A stretch of 15,688 nucleotides of DNA from Candidatus Mcinerneyibacteriota bacterium (GTDB taxonomy: Bacteria > Macinerneyibacteriota > Macinerneyibacteria > Macinerneyibacteriales > DSCS01). The notes below the pieces were generated by a model. It ran no database searches, was not told where the DNA came from, and worked only from the letters and a program-made list of their open reading frames with translations. A program made the position numbers and the translations under genes. The stretch's first letter is position 1. Each line of letters begins with the position of its first letter. The DNA is taken from assembly GCA_016937175.1 (NCBI GenBank), contig JAFGWL010000006.1, positions 1 to 15,688 of the forward strand, written 5' to 3'. Shown one piece after another: positions 1 through 6,030 of the stretch.

Positions 1-291
1 AATCCGCTTCCTTCGGAAGCTGTCTCCCTTGAAGAAGTCGCGGACTGCAAGAAGATTGCTCCCTCAGAGCTCTTTTACTCCTGGACGGATCTCCTTCAGA
101 AGGAGCTCTCCCGCGTTGAGATAGTGGAGTATCTCAATGCCCATCTATGGAACAAAGGAGAGTATGCCCGGCTCAAGACTCCCGGAGGAGAGCTGATAGC
201 CCGGATCCTCAAGGTCGATGAGGATCTTTCCCTTTCGGTCATGAGCGAAGAGGGGAAGCGGGAAAGGCTCCTTCTCGGCGAGATATTGTAA
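1..291 (+). CDS. birA: Biotin--[biotin carboxyl-carrier protein] ligase, C-terminal part (5' end outside window)
   Basis: The frame is open from base 1 to the TAA at 289-291, giving the last 96 residues of a longer protein. The end (GEYARLK..GGELIARILKVDEDLSLSVMSEEG..RLLLGEIL) has the rhythm of the small SH3-like C-terminal domain of BirA-type biotin ligases: a G-x-x-V/A strand, a 'G-I-D-x-D-G-x-L-x-V' hairpin and a terminal G-E/D-V/I. The preceding stretch (EAVSLEEV...ELFYSWTDLLQKEL) fits the helical end of the catalytic domain. Such enzymes make biotinyl-AMP and attach biotin to carboxylase carrier proteins in the cytoplasm. The catalytic GRGRxGR motif and any N-terminal DNA-binding domain lie outside the window, so the call rests on the tail only. 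The next gene starts 11 bases after the stop, suggesting co-transcription. Confidence 0.6.
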   Translation, partial: NPLPSEAVSLEEVADCKKIAPSELFYSWTDLLQKELSRVEIVEYLNAHLWNKGEYARLKTPGGELIARILKVDEDLSLSVMSEEGKRERLLLGEIL

Positions 292-302
292 AGGAGAAAA
301 CC

Positions 303-740
303 ATGAAACTGTCCAAAAGCATGGAAGATTATCTGGAAGCGGTCTTTGTGATAGCCAAAAACAAAAAAGTCGTCCGGGTGAAAGATGTGGGGGCTTTTCT
401 GAAAGTGAGGAATCCCTCCGTCATCAAAGCAATGCGGGGCCTTGAAGAGAACGGCCTGGTCCGTCATGAGCACTATGGGTATATCGAATTGACGACCCGG
501 GGAACGGAATATGCCCGGAACGTCTACGACCGCCATGTGCTCATTATGAATTTCTTTACCAGAATCCTGAAAGTCCCCATGAATATTGCAGAAGAGGATG
601 CCTGCATCATCGAGCACTATCTTCATAAGGTCACCATGAGCCGGCTGCGCCATTTTATGAAATATATCGTGGAAGAGACCGATTTTTCATCAGACCGGTT
701 CGACCGTTATTATGAAGAGGGAAGTGCTGAACCCGGGTGA
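303..740 (+). CDS. DtxR/MntR-family metal-dependent transcriptional repressor
   Basis: A 145-residue cytoplasmic repressor of the DtxR/MntR/TroR family, which binds operators when loaded with Mn(II) or Fe(II). Residues 1-70 form the winged helix-turn-helix (opening SMEDYLEAV, recognition helix around NPSVIKAMRGLEENGL, wing HYGYIELT). Residues 71-127 form the dimerisation domain. There is no C-terminal SH3-like domain, as in B. subtilis MntR and unlike DtxR. By position the metal ligands are Asp9, Glu12, His78, Cys101, Glu104 and His105. Asp9/Glu12 match MntR Asp8/Glu11, but Cys101 sits where MntR has Glu99 and DtxR has Cys102, so metal preference cannot be assigned. The start is supported by AAGGAG at 291-296, six bases before ATG. 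No metal transporter gene is adjacent, so the regulon is unknown. An N-terminal membership call is safe; 'Mn' or 'Fe' is not. Confidence 0.88.
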   Translation: MKLSKSMEDYLEAVFVIAKNKKVVRVKDVGAFLKVRNPSVIKAMRGLEENGLVRHEHYGYIELTTRGTEYARNVYDRHVLIMNFFTRILKVPMNIAEEDACIIEHYLHKVTMSRLRHFMKYIVEETDFSSDRFDRYYEEGSAEPG

Positions 741-771
741 GTCTTCTTTTTTCGGGGATGGAGGATAAAGC

Positions 772-799
772 TTGCACAAAAGCCTGAGGAGTGTATATT
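772..799 (+). promoter_or_regulatory. Sigma70-like promoter of the cmk-plsC-ispH-rpsA unit
   Basis: TTGCAC at 772-777 and TATATT at 794-799 are separated by 16 bases. Both boxes are close to consensus. The -10 box ends six bases before the ATG at 806, so the expected transcription start falls on or next to the start codon. This implies either a leaderless cmk mRNA or a second, upstream start coming from the dtxR transcript. Confidence 0.6.
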
Positions 800-805
800 C
801 TGCAC

Positions 806-1453
806 ATGGAAAACTTTGTTGTCACCATTGACGGGCCTGCCGGAGCAGGGAAGAGCACAGTGGCCAGAAGAGTCGCTGAAGCCCTAGGTGTTTTTTATCT
901 GGACACCGGAGCTATGTATCGCTCGGTAGGACTGCTGGCAGCCCGTGACGGCCGTGATCCCGTCGACGTGGCGAGAACTCTTCGATTTGAGATCATCTAT
1001 TCCGAATCGGGGGAAAAGCGGATCCTGGCTGACGGGGAGGATGTCACCCTGAAGATCCGGACGCCCGAAGCCGATAAAGAGGTCTCCCGAGTAGCGGCTA
1101 TCCGGGAGGTGCGAAAACATCTTATTGAAAAACAGCGCTTTTTTGCCCGGGGACGGTCCATCGTCCTGGAAGGTCGCGATACAGGGTCTGTGGTCTTTCC
1201 CGATGCGCGGTTCAAGTTCTATCTGGACGCGTCTGTGGAAGAGCGGGCCCGGAGACGCTACGATCAATTGGTGCAGAAGACTGCCCCGCCCTCTCTTGAG
1301 GAGATCGAAGCCGATATTATCCGCAGGGATACAGCCGATAAAAACAGGCCATGGGGAGCTCTCACGGTTCCTGACCAGGCCCATGTGGTCGATACCACAA
1401 ATCTGACTATAGAGGAGGTCGTCGAAGAGATCTTATCTCACATTAAAACATGA
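806..1453 (+). CDS. cmk: Cytidylate kinase
   Basis: A 215-residue cytoplasmic kinase that phosphorylates CMP and dCMP with ATP in pyrimidine salvage. Visible motifs are the P-loop GPAGAGKST (residues 10-18), the nucleotide-binding LDTGAMYR, the EGRDTGSVVFPDA segment, and the lid region beginning RRDTADKNRPWG, with a typical ending AHVVDTTNLT. Length is normal for Cmk. I chose ATG 806 rather than the in-frame GTG at 791 because family members begin close to this point and because 791 would lie inside the promoter -10 region. A GAGGAG sits at 786-791, 14 bases from ATG 806, which is long for a Shine-Dalgarno site. The stop overlaps the plsC start by four bases (ATGA). Confidence 0.95.
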   Translation: MENFVVTIDGPAGAGKSTVARRVAEALGVFYLDTGAMYRSVGLLAARDGRDPVDVARTLRFEIIYSESGEKRILADGEDVTLKIRTPEADKEVSRVAAIREVRKHLIEKQRFFARGRSIVLEGRDTGSVVFPDARFKFYLDASVEERARRRYDQLVQKTAPPSLEEIEADIIRRDTADKNRPWGALTVPDQAHVVDTTNLTIEEVVEEILSHIKT

Positions 1454-2067
1454 TATCAAAACACGTTGTTACGTTTACTCAAAATCTGGCACGTCTTATC
1501 CTTATCCCCGTTTTCTTTATAGTTTTCAGGTTAAAAATCATCTATACCCGGCCCCGGTGGCATCAAGGCCCTGTCATAGTCGCCTGTAATCACAGGACTG
1601 TTTTCGACCCGCCTCTGGTCGGAGTCCTTTCCTTCCAGACTTACTTTTATATGGCTAAAAAAGAGTTGTTCAAAAATCCTGTTGCCGGAGCCATCCTGAA
1701 AGCAGTCGGGTCTTTTCCCGTAAACAGAGCCGTCTTTGACATGAAAAGCTTGACGGCTATGCAACAGATCCTGCAAAAGAAGGGGCGGGTTTTTATCTTT
1801 CCCGAAGGGACACGCAGCCGGGATAACGCGGTTCGGCCCGGGAAGCCGGGTATTGGTTTTCTTTTGGACAAGACCGGCTATCCTCCTGTGTTGCCCGTTC
1901 GCCTCTGGACAGGAAAGAGAGGAAAAAGGCGCTATTTCAATATTCTCTACGGAGGAGCCTTTTGCATCAACAGGACACTGTTCGAGTCCCTGGACGAAAC
2001 AGCGCGGTTCAAGGCCCTGGGCAAAGCCGTGACATCGATCATAGGAGAAATGGAATGGAGATCATAG
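1450..2067 (+). CDS. plsC: 1-acyl-sn-glycerol-3-phosphate acyltransferase (PlsC/LPLAT family)
   Basis: A 205-residue membrane-associated acyltransferase that transfers an acyl group to lysophosphatidic acid to make phosphatidic acid for phospholipid synthesis. The sequence shows the catalytic H-x4-D motif (NHRTVFD, His48 and Asp53), the KKELFKNP..GAILKAVGSFPVNR block, and the FPEGTRSRD substrate-binding motif at 117-125. One hydrophobic N-terminal segment (residues 13-31) probably anchors it to the inner face of the membrane. Length is at the short end for the family but all core motifs are present. The gene starts inside the cmk stop (ATGA) and its last 13 bases overlap ispH, so translation of cmk, plsC and ispH is probably coupled. 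An acceptor other than lysophosphatidate is possible in this broad family. Confidence 0.9.
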   Translation: MISKHVVTFTQNLARLILIPVFFIVFRLKIIYTRPRWHQGPVIVACNHRTVFDPPLVGVLSFQTYFYMAKKELFKNPVAGAILKAVGSFPVNRAVFDMKSLTAMQQILQKKGRVFIFPEGTRSRDNAVRPGKPGIGFLLDKTGYPPVLPVRLWTGKRGKRRYFNILYGGAFCINRTLFESLDETARFKALGKAVTSIIGEMEWRS

Positions 2068-2888
2068 TCTCATCCTTTGCGGGGTTCTGCTACGGGGTCC
2101 AGCGGGCCATGGAGATGGCCGCTCGGGCTGCCGGAAAAGGACCTGTCTATAGTCTGGGGCCGCTCATCCATAATCCCAGAGCCGTGAAAGAACTGGAAGA
2201 GCGGGGAGTTAAGGTAGTAAAAAACCTCGATGATGTACCGGAAGGAGCCCTCGTCCTCTTCAGAACCCACGGGGTGGAAAAGGAGACAGAAGAAGAGGCC
2301 CGCAGCAGAAACCTGGAGATCGTGGATACCACCTGTCCCTTTGTCAAAAATGCACAGAACAAAGCTCGTTTTCTTCATCAGAAGGGATACCAGGTCCTGA
2401 TATTCGGAGAGAAGATGCATCCCGAAGTCCGTTCTCTCTATTCCTATACAGAAGGGACAGCGCGTGTGATGAACAGCCCCGATGAACTCGAGGATGCGAC
2501 ATTCAAAAAGGCCGGGGTCGTCTCGCAGACCACACGGAACAACGCTGCCTTCTCCCGCTTCTGTGCCGAAGCGGTGCGGAGGAGCCAGGAGCTTCGCATC
2601 TTCAACACGATCTGCCTGGCCACCACAGAGCGCCAGGAGGATGCCGTCCGCATTGCCCGTCAGGCCGATTTTATGATCGTCGTGGGAGGAAAAAACAGTG
2701 CCAACACAAGGAAACTTTTTGATATAGTGAGAGAGATAAAACCCGCTGTTCACGTGGAATCGGCGGATGAACTAAGAGTTGACGAACTGACAAAGTATGA
2801 TACAATCGGGATAACTGCTGGGGCGTCGACACCTGATACCAGTATCAGGGAGCTGACCAGCCGGCTAAAAAATTATTTTGGGGGGTAA
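2055..2888 (+). CDS. ispH: 4-hydroxy-3-methylbut-2-enyl diphosphate reductase
   Basis: Last enzyme of the MEP isoprenoid pathway: a cytoplasmic [4Fe-4S] protein that reduces HMBPP to IPP and DMAPP. The 277-residue product begins MEIIVSSFAGFCYGV and carries the three cluster cysteines Cys12, Cys94 (DTTC) and Cys187 (NTIC), and the substrate-binding His39, His72 and His122. It also has Glu124 (MHPEV), QTT at 158-160 and GGKNSANT at 211-218. Residue 188 after the third Cys is Leu, in a block that often reads NTIC[DY]AT. ATG 2055 is chosen because AGGAG at 2043-2047 is well placed and the protein then begins where IspH proteins do. The frame stays open further upstream, but that part lies in plsC. 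The genome therefore appears to use the MEP route. rpsA follows after six bases. Confidence 0.95.
   Translation: MEIIVSSFAGFCYGVQRAMEMAARAAGKGPVYSLGPLIHNPRAVKELEERGVKVVKNLDDVPEGALVLFRTHGVEKETEEEARSRNLEIVDTTCPFVKNAQNKARFLHQKGYQVLIFGEKMHPEVRSLYSYTEGTARVMNSPDELEDATFKKAGVVSQTTRNNAAFSRFCAEAVRRSQELRIFNTICLATTERQEDAVRIARQADFMIVVGGKNSANTRKLFDIVREIKPAVHVESADELRVDELTKYDTIGITAGASTPDTSIRELTSRLKNYFGG
2832..2849. repeat. Perfect 8-bp inverted repeat near the 3' end of ispH
   Basis: CCTGATAC at 2832-2839 and GTATCAGG at 2842-2849 are exact reverse complements separated by CA. As RNA it would fold as a 7-bp stem with a CCAG tetraloop. As DNA it is an 18-bp near-palindrome. It ends 45 bases before the rpsA start codon. 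Confidence 0.6.
2880..2885 (+). promoter_or_regulatory. Non-canonical (G-run) ribosome binding site of rpsA
   Basis: Six consecutive G residues lie nine bases before ATG 2895 and run into the ispH stop codon. No AGGAGG-like site is present. A GGGGG run can pair with the anti-Shine-Dalgarno only through a G-U wobble, so initiation may be modest or depend on coupling with ispH. panD (AAAGGGGG) and the gene at 15148 (GCGGGGG) also use G-run sites. Confidence 0.45.
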
Positions 2889-2894
2889 AACACT

Positions 2895-4712
2895 ATGTTG
2901 GAAGAAAACAAGAAACACGAAGAACTTGAGCATGATGAAATGACCATGGAGGAGCTCTATGCAGCATCCTTCAAAGACCTGAGGCCCGGATCCGTCGTGG
3001 ACGGCGTGATCGTCAAGATCATGGGAAATGAAGTCCTGGTGGATATCGGATACAAAGCCGAAGGCATCGTATCCCTGAATGAATTCCATAATTCAGATGA
3101 GTTGAAAGAAGGGGACAGTGTCCGAGTTCTTCTTGAATCGACAGATGATCAGGAAGGCCTGGTCAAACTGTCAAAAATCAAAGCCGACTATATCGAAGCC
3201 TGGGGGATTCTGGAAGACAAATATCACAAAGATATGGTCATTTCGGGCACCATCAAGAAACGCGTTAAAGGCGGTTTCATCGTTAATATCGGTGTCCCGG
3301 CCTTCCTGCCTGCATCCCAGCTGGATGTGAAGTTGGTCAAAGACCTGGATGCCTATGTCGGTGAAAAGATCGATGTGAAGATCCTGAAGATGAATAAGAA
3401 AAGGCGTAATATTGTCGTCTCCCGCCGTGTCATCCTGGAAGAGAGCTTCAAAAAGGTCAAAGAGGAGTTAGACAACAAGATCCATGCCGGAGCGGTTCTG
3501 CCGGGACGTGTTAAGAACATCACCAATTTCGGCGCCTTTATCGACCTGGGCGGGATCGACGGCCTTCTCCATATGAATGATATTACATGGAAGAAGATCA
3601 GTCATCCAAGCGATGTCCTGGCTGTAGGCCAGGATGTCAATGTCAAGGTCCTGGACTATGATGAGAAGAACAACCGCATCTCTCTCAGCCTGAAAGAGAT
3701 GGAGAAGAACCCCTGGGATATCCTCGAAGAGAAGTTCAAAGACGGCGATGTCGTCGAGGGGACCGTTGTCTCCATCGTTGAATACGGCGCATTTGTGGAG
3801 ATCGTCCCCGGTGTAGAGGGGCTGGTCCATATCTCTGAGATGTCCTGGGATAAAAACCTCAAGACCCCCGCTCAGATCCTCAATGAAGGGGACAAGATCG
3901 AGGTCATGATCCTGAAGATGGATGTGGAGAACCGTAAAGTCTCCCTGGGGATCAAACAGGTGGACGGCGACCCCTGGGAAAAGATCCGTGATGATTTCAA
4001 AGAAGGAGATATTGTCGAAGGTGAGATCAAGAATATCACCGATTTCGGCGCCTTTGTGGAAATCGTCCCCGGAATAGAAGGGTTGCTTCATGTCTCCGAT
4101 ATTTCCTGGGAGAGAGTGGAAAAACCCCAGGATGTCCTCAGCGTGGGCGACACGATCAAAGTCATGATCCTCAAGATCAACGAAGATGAGAGAAAAGTAG
4201 CGCTGGGCATCAAACAGACTCTCCCCAATCCCTGGGATGAGATGATGAGCGGATATAAGGTAGGCGACATCGTCAAAGTCACCGTTTCCAAGATCACGAA
4301 AAACAACGCCATCTGCAAGATGGAAAACGGAGTCGAAGGTTTTCTGGCTATTTCACAGCTGGATACCAAGCATGTGGAAAAGGTGGAAGATGTGGTCAAT
4401 GTGGGCGATGAGATCGAAGTGAAGATCATCAAGATCCAGAAGAATGAGAGAAAGATCGATTTCAGTATCAAAGCCCTGAAACAGGATACAGAAAAACAGA
4501 TCCTGGACGAGATCAAAGGGGAAGCGGGAAATCACGACAAAGTAAGCCTGAAAGATGTCATCGAACAAGAGATGATGGATAATCTGGCTGGCGAACCCGA
4601 AAAGAAAGCCAAAGCTGCCCCGAAAAAGAAAACAGTAAAAAAAGAAGAGCCCGCTGAAGAGACTCCTGAAGAGACTCCCGAAGATGAGGGCGAAGAGAAA
4701 AAAGAAGATTGA
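2895..4712 (+). CDS. rpsA: 30S ribosomal protein S1
   Basis: A 605-residue S1 protein, which helps mRNAs dock on the 30S subunit. Six S1 (OB-fold) domains can be read: about 30-95, 112-178, 198-267, 283-354, 369-441 and 455-527. Domains 3-5 carry the best RNA-binding signatures (NFGAFIDL, YGAFVEIVPG, DFGAFVEIVPG), while 1, 2 and 6 are divergent. Domains 1 and 2 normally face the ribosome. A charged, low-complexity tail (about 565-605) of Lys/Ala then Glu/Pro/Thr extends beyond the E. coli-type length of 557 and contains an EETPEETPE repeat. The gene closes the cmk-plsC-ispH-rpsA unit, an order also known in many Clostridia, and is followed by a strong terminator. ATG 2895 follows the ispH stop by six bases. 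Confidence 0.96.
   Translation: MLEENKKHEELEHDEMTMEELYAASFKDLRPGSVVDGVIVKIMGNEVLVDIGYKAEGIVSLNEFHNSDELKEGDSVRVLLESTDDQEGLVKLSKIKADYIEAWGILEDKYHKDMVISGTIKKRVKGGFIVNIGVPAFLPASQLDVKLVKDLDAYVGEKIDVKILKMNKKRRNIVVSRRVILEESFKKVKEELDNKIHAGAVLPGRVKNITNFGAFIDLGGIDGLLHMNDITWKKISHPSDVLAVGQDVNVKVLDYDEKNNRISLSLKEMEKNPWDILEEKFKDGDVVEGTVVSIVEYGAFVEIVPGVEGLVHISEMSWDKNLKTPAQILNEGDKIEVMILKMDVENRKVSLGIKQVDGDPWEKIRDDFKEGDIVEGEIKNITDFGAFVEIVPGIEGLLHVSDISWERVEKPQDVLSVGDTIKVMILKINEDERKVALGIKQTLPNPWDEMMSGYKVGDIVKVTVSKITKNNAICKMENGVEGFLAISQLDTKHVEKVEDVVNVGDEIEVKIIKIQKNERKIDFSIKALKQDTEKQILDEIKGEAGNHDKVSLKDVIEQEMMDNLAGEPEKKAKAAPKKKTVKKEEPAEETPEETPEDEGEEKKED
4655..4678 (+). repeat. 12-bp perfect tandem duplication in the rpsA tail
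   Basis: TGAAGAGACTCC occurs twice in a row (4655-4666 and 4667-4678). It encodes the EETP-EETP repeat of the acidic S1 tail. It is in frame (four codons per unit), so copy number could change without breaking the gene. Confidence 0.75.
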
Positions 4713-4727
4713 TGAGTCTTTTCTCTT
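4693..4727. repeat. 9-bp inverted repeat spanning the rpsA stop codon
   Basis: AAGAGAAAA (4693-4701) and TTTTCTCTT (4719-4727) are exact reverse complements with a 17-base loop that contains the TGA at 4710-4712. The stem is mostly A-T, so an RNA hairpin would be weak. It lies 17 bases before the terminator stem. Confidence 0.4.
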
Positions 4728-4744
4728 GATCATGTAAAAATGAG

Positions 4745-4773
4745 GGGAAGGCCGGCAAGGCCTTCCCTTTTTT
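4745..4773 (+). terminator. Intrinsic terminator of the cmk-rpsA unit
   Basis: A perfect 9-bp GC-rich stem, GGGAAGGCC (4745-4753) with GGCCTTCCC (4759-4767), has a 5-base loop GGCAA and is followed directly by TTTTTT (4768-4773) and then ATTTTA. It lies 32 bases after the rpsA stop. The start codon of nth (4779) follows only five bases after the T run. Confidence 0.93.
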
Positions 4774-4778
4774 ATTTT

Positions 4779-5414
4779 ATGGCGGAAAAAATCGAAGACA
4801 AAGTCATCCAAGAGATCATCCGGCGTTTCGGAACCCCTGCGGTGGAGCTTCACTACAAGAGCGCCTGGCAGCTACTTGTGGCGGTCATCCTGTCGGCCCA
4901 GTGCACCGATGAACGCGTGAATATGACCACACAGGCTCTTTTTTCCGAATTTCCGGATATAACAGACTATACGACCATGGACGGGAGCGACCTGGAGCCT
5001 CTCATCTACTCCACAGGTTTCTACAAGAACAAGGCCCGTCATATTATCGGGGCAGCCCGGTACCTGACAGAGCATCACGGGGGGAAGGTTCCGGAGACCA
5101 TGGAGGAGCTTCTCCGGGTCCCCGGAGTGGGGAGGAAGACGGCCAATGTGATCCTAAGCGCCTGGTTCGGGAAAGCTGACGGGATCGTCGTGGATACACA
5201 TGTGAAACGTGTCTCTCTTCGCCTGGGACTTACCCGGTCTTCACAACCCGATTACATTGAAAAGGACCTCATGGCTCGTTTTCCCCAAAAGGAGTGGAAC
5301 CTGCTGAGCATCGGGCTTGTCCTCTTCGGCCGATACTTCTGCACGGCGCGAAAACCCCGGTGCAGTGATTGTCTCTTAATAGAGGAGTGCCGTTATGATA
5401 AGAAGACTCTGTAG
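4779..5414 (+). CDS. nth: Endonuclease III (DNA glycosylase/AP lyase)
   Basis: A 211-residue base-excision-repair enzyme that removes oxidised pyrimidines and cuts the abasic site. The helix-hairpin-helix LLRVPGVGRKTANVI (111-125) carries the catalytic Lys120, and VVDTHVKR carries the catalytic Asp139. The C-terminal [4Fe-4S] loop has Cys188, Cys195, Cys198 and Cys204 in exact C-x6-C-x2-C-x5-C spacing. ATG 4779 is preferred because it gives the normal N-terminus. An in-frame ATG at 4740 would translate through the rpsA terminator stem (RGRPARPSLFYF). No Shine-Dalgarno precedes 4779, only the terminator T run, so its initiation and promoter are unclear. The 3' end overlaps the nuclease gene by 20 bases. 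Confidence 0.95.
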   Translation: MAEKIEDKVIQEIIRRFGTPAVELHYKSAWQLLVAVILSAQCTDERVNMTTQALFSEFPDITDYTTMDGSDLEPLIYSTGFYKNKARHIIGAARYLTEHHGGKVPETMEELLRVPGVGRKTANVILSAWFGKADGIVVDTHVKRVSLRLGLTRSSQPDYIEKDLMARFPQKEWNLLSIGLVLFGRYFCTARKPRCSDCLLIEECRYDKKTL

Positions 5415-6030
5415 TCTTTTTTCCCTTATATGTCTTACGACAGCCTTTCTGAACGGATTCGTAACAGGGCAGGAAGCTCTCCCGAGTAATTCGAAAGTCA
5501 TTTTCGTTGCCGACGGGGATACGATCCAGCTTCAGACAGGTAATTTCGTCCGTCTTCTTGGGATCGATACTCCTGAAAAGGGACAGGAATATTATGCCAA
5601 GGCCAAAGACTATGTCAGAAAAACCGTTTTAGGGAAACGGGTCACCTTAGAATACGGGCCGGAAGTAAGAGACGATTACGGACGCCTGCTGGCTTATGTC
5701 TGGGTCGAACAGGGAGGTAATCGGCGATGCATTAACGAAGAACTCTTGAACCGGGGGCTTGCACACATCTACTTTGTAAATAAGCGGGAACGGCATCGTG
5801 AAGAGTTTCTCCTGGCCCAGCGGGAAGCTATTCTCCTTCGCAGGGGGTTGTGGAAATTGAAGCTTGTTGAGACAGAACACTATTATATCTCATCAGACAA
5901 GTCGCATGTCTTTCACCGGCCTCGATGCCGCTGGGCCCGTTTTATACGATATGAAAATATCCGCTTCTTCTTTTCTAAGGAAGATGCCTATCTGGAGGGA
6001 TTATCGCCATGCAGAAGCTGTCAGCCGTAG
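5395..6030 (+). CDS. Exported staphylococcal-nuclease-like protein with C-terminal Cys/His (Ada-type) module
   Basis: A 211-residue protein. Residues 1-25 are a signal peptide (Arg-Arg, then a hydrophobic core LCSLFSLICLTTAFL), so it is exported. Residues 33-152 match the thermonuclease (SNase) fold. Asp40 (DGDT), Arg53, Asp58, Thr59 and Glu61 (RLLGIDTPE), and Arg97 (YGRLLAYVW) correspond to the calcium and catalytic residues of the S. aureus enzyme, so it is probably active. Residues 163-211 (YYISSDKSHVFHRPRC...SPCRSC) resemble the small Ada-like metal-binding module found at the end of some exported nucleases and metallo-hydrolases, with His174, Cys178, Cys206 and Cys209 as likely zinc ligands. 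GAGGAG precedes the ATG. It overlaps nth by 20 bases and the SDR gene by 22, pointing to one operon. Role inferred: extracytoplasmic nucleic-acid degradation. Confidence 0.87.
   Translation: MIRRLCSLFSLICLTTAFLNGFVTGQEALPSNSKVIFVADGDTIQLQTGNFVRLLGIDTPEKGQEYYAKAKDYVRKTVLGKRVTLEYGPEVRDDYGRLLAYVWVEQGGNRRCINEELLNRGLAHIYFVNKRERHREEFLLAQREAILLRRGLWKLKLVETEHYYISSDKSHVFHRPRCRWARFIRYENIRFFFSKEDAYLEGLSPCRSCQP

Noticed and set aside
96-653. Long minus-strand open frame opposite birA/dtxR
   Set aside because: It lies wholly opposite two well-supported genes, has no family resemblance, and its composition reads as an antisense shadow.
712-757. Terminator after the dtxR gene
   Set aside because: GAAGA...TCTTC followed by a T run exists, but the stem is only five bases with a large loop, so I do not claim it.
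1962-2054. Longer N-terminus for ispH
   Set aside because: The extra residues lie inside plsC in another frame. ATG 2055 has a good ribosome site and matches the usual IspH start.
3720-4110. Recent duplication of S1 domains 4 and 5 in rpsA
   Set aside because: The two domains share GAFVEIVPG..EGL strongly, but similar mid-domains are normal in S1 proteins.
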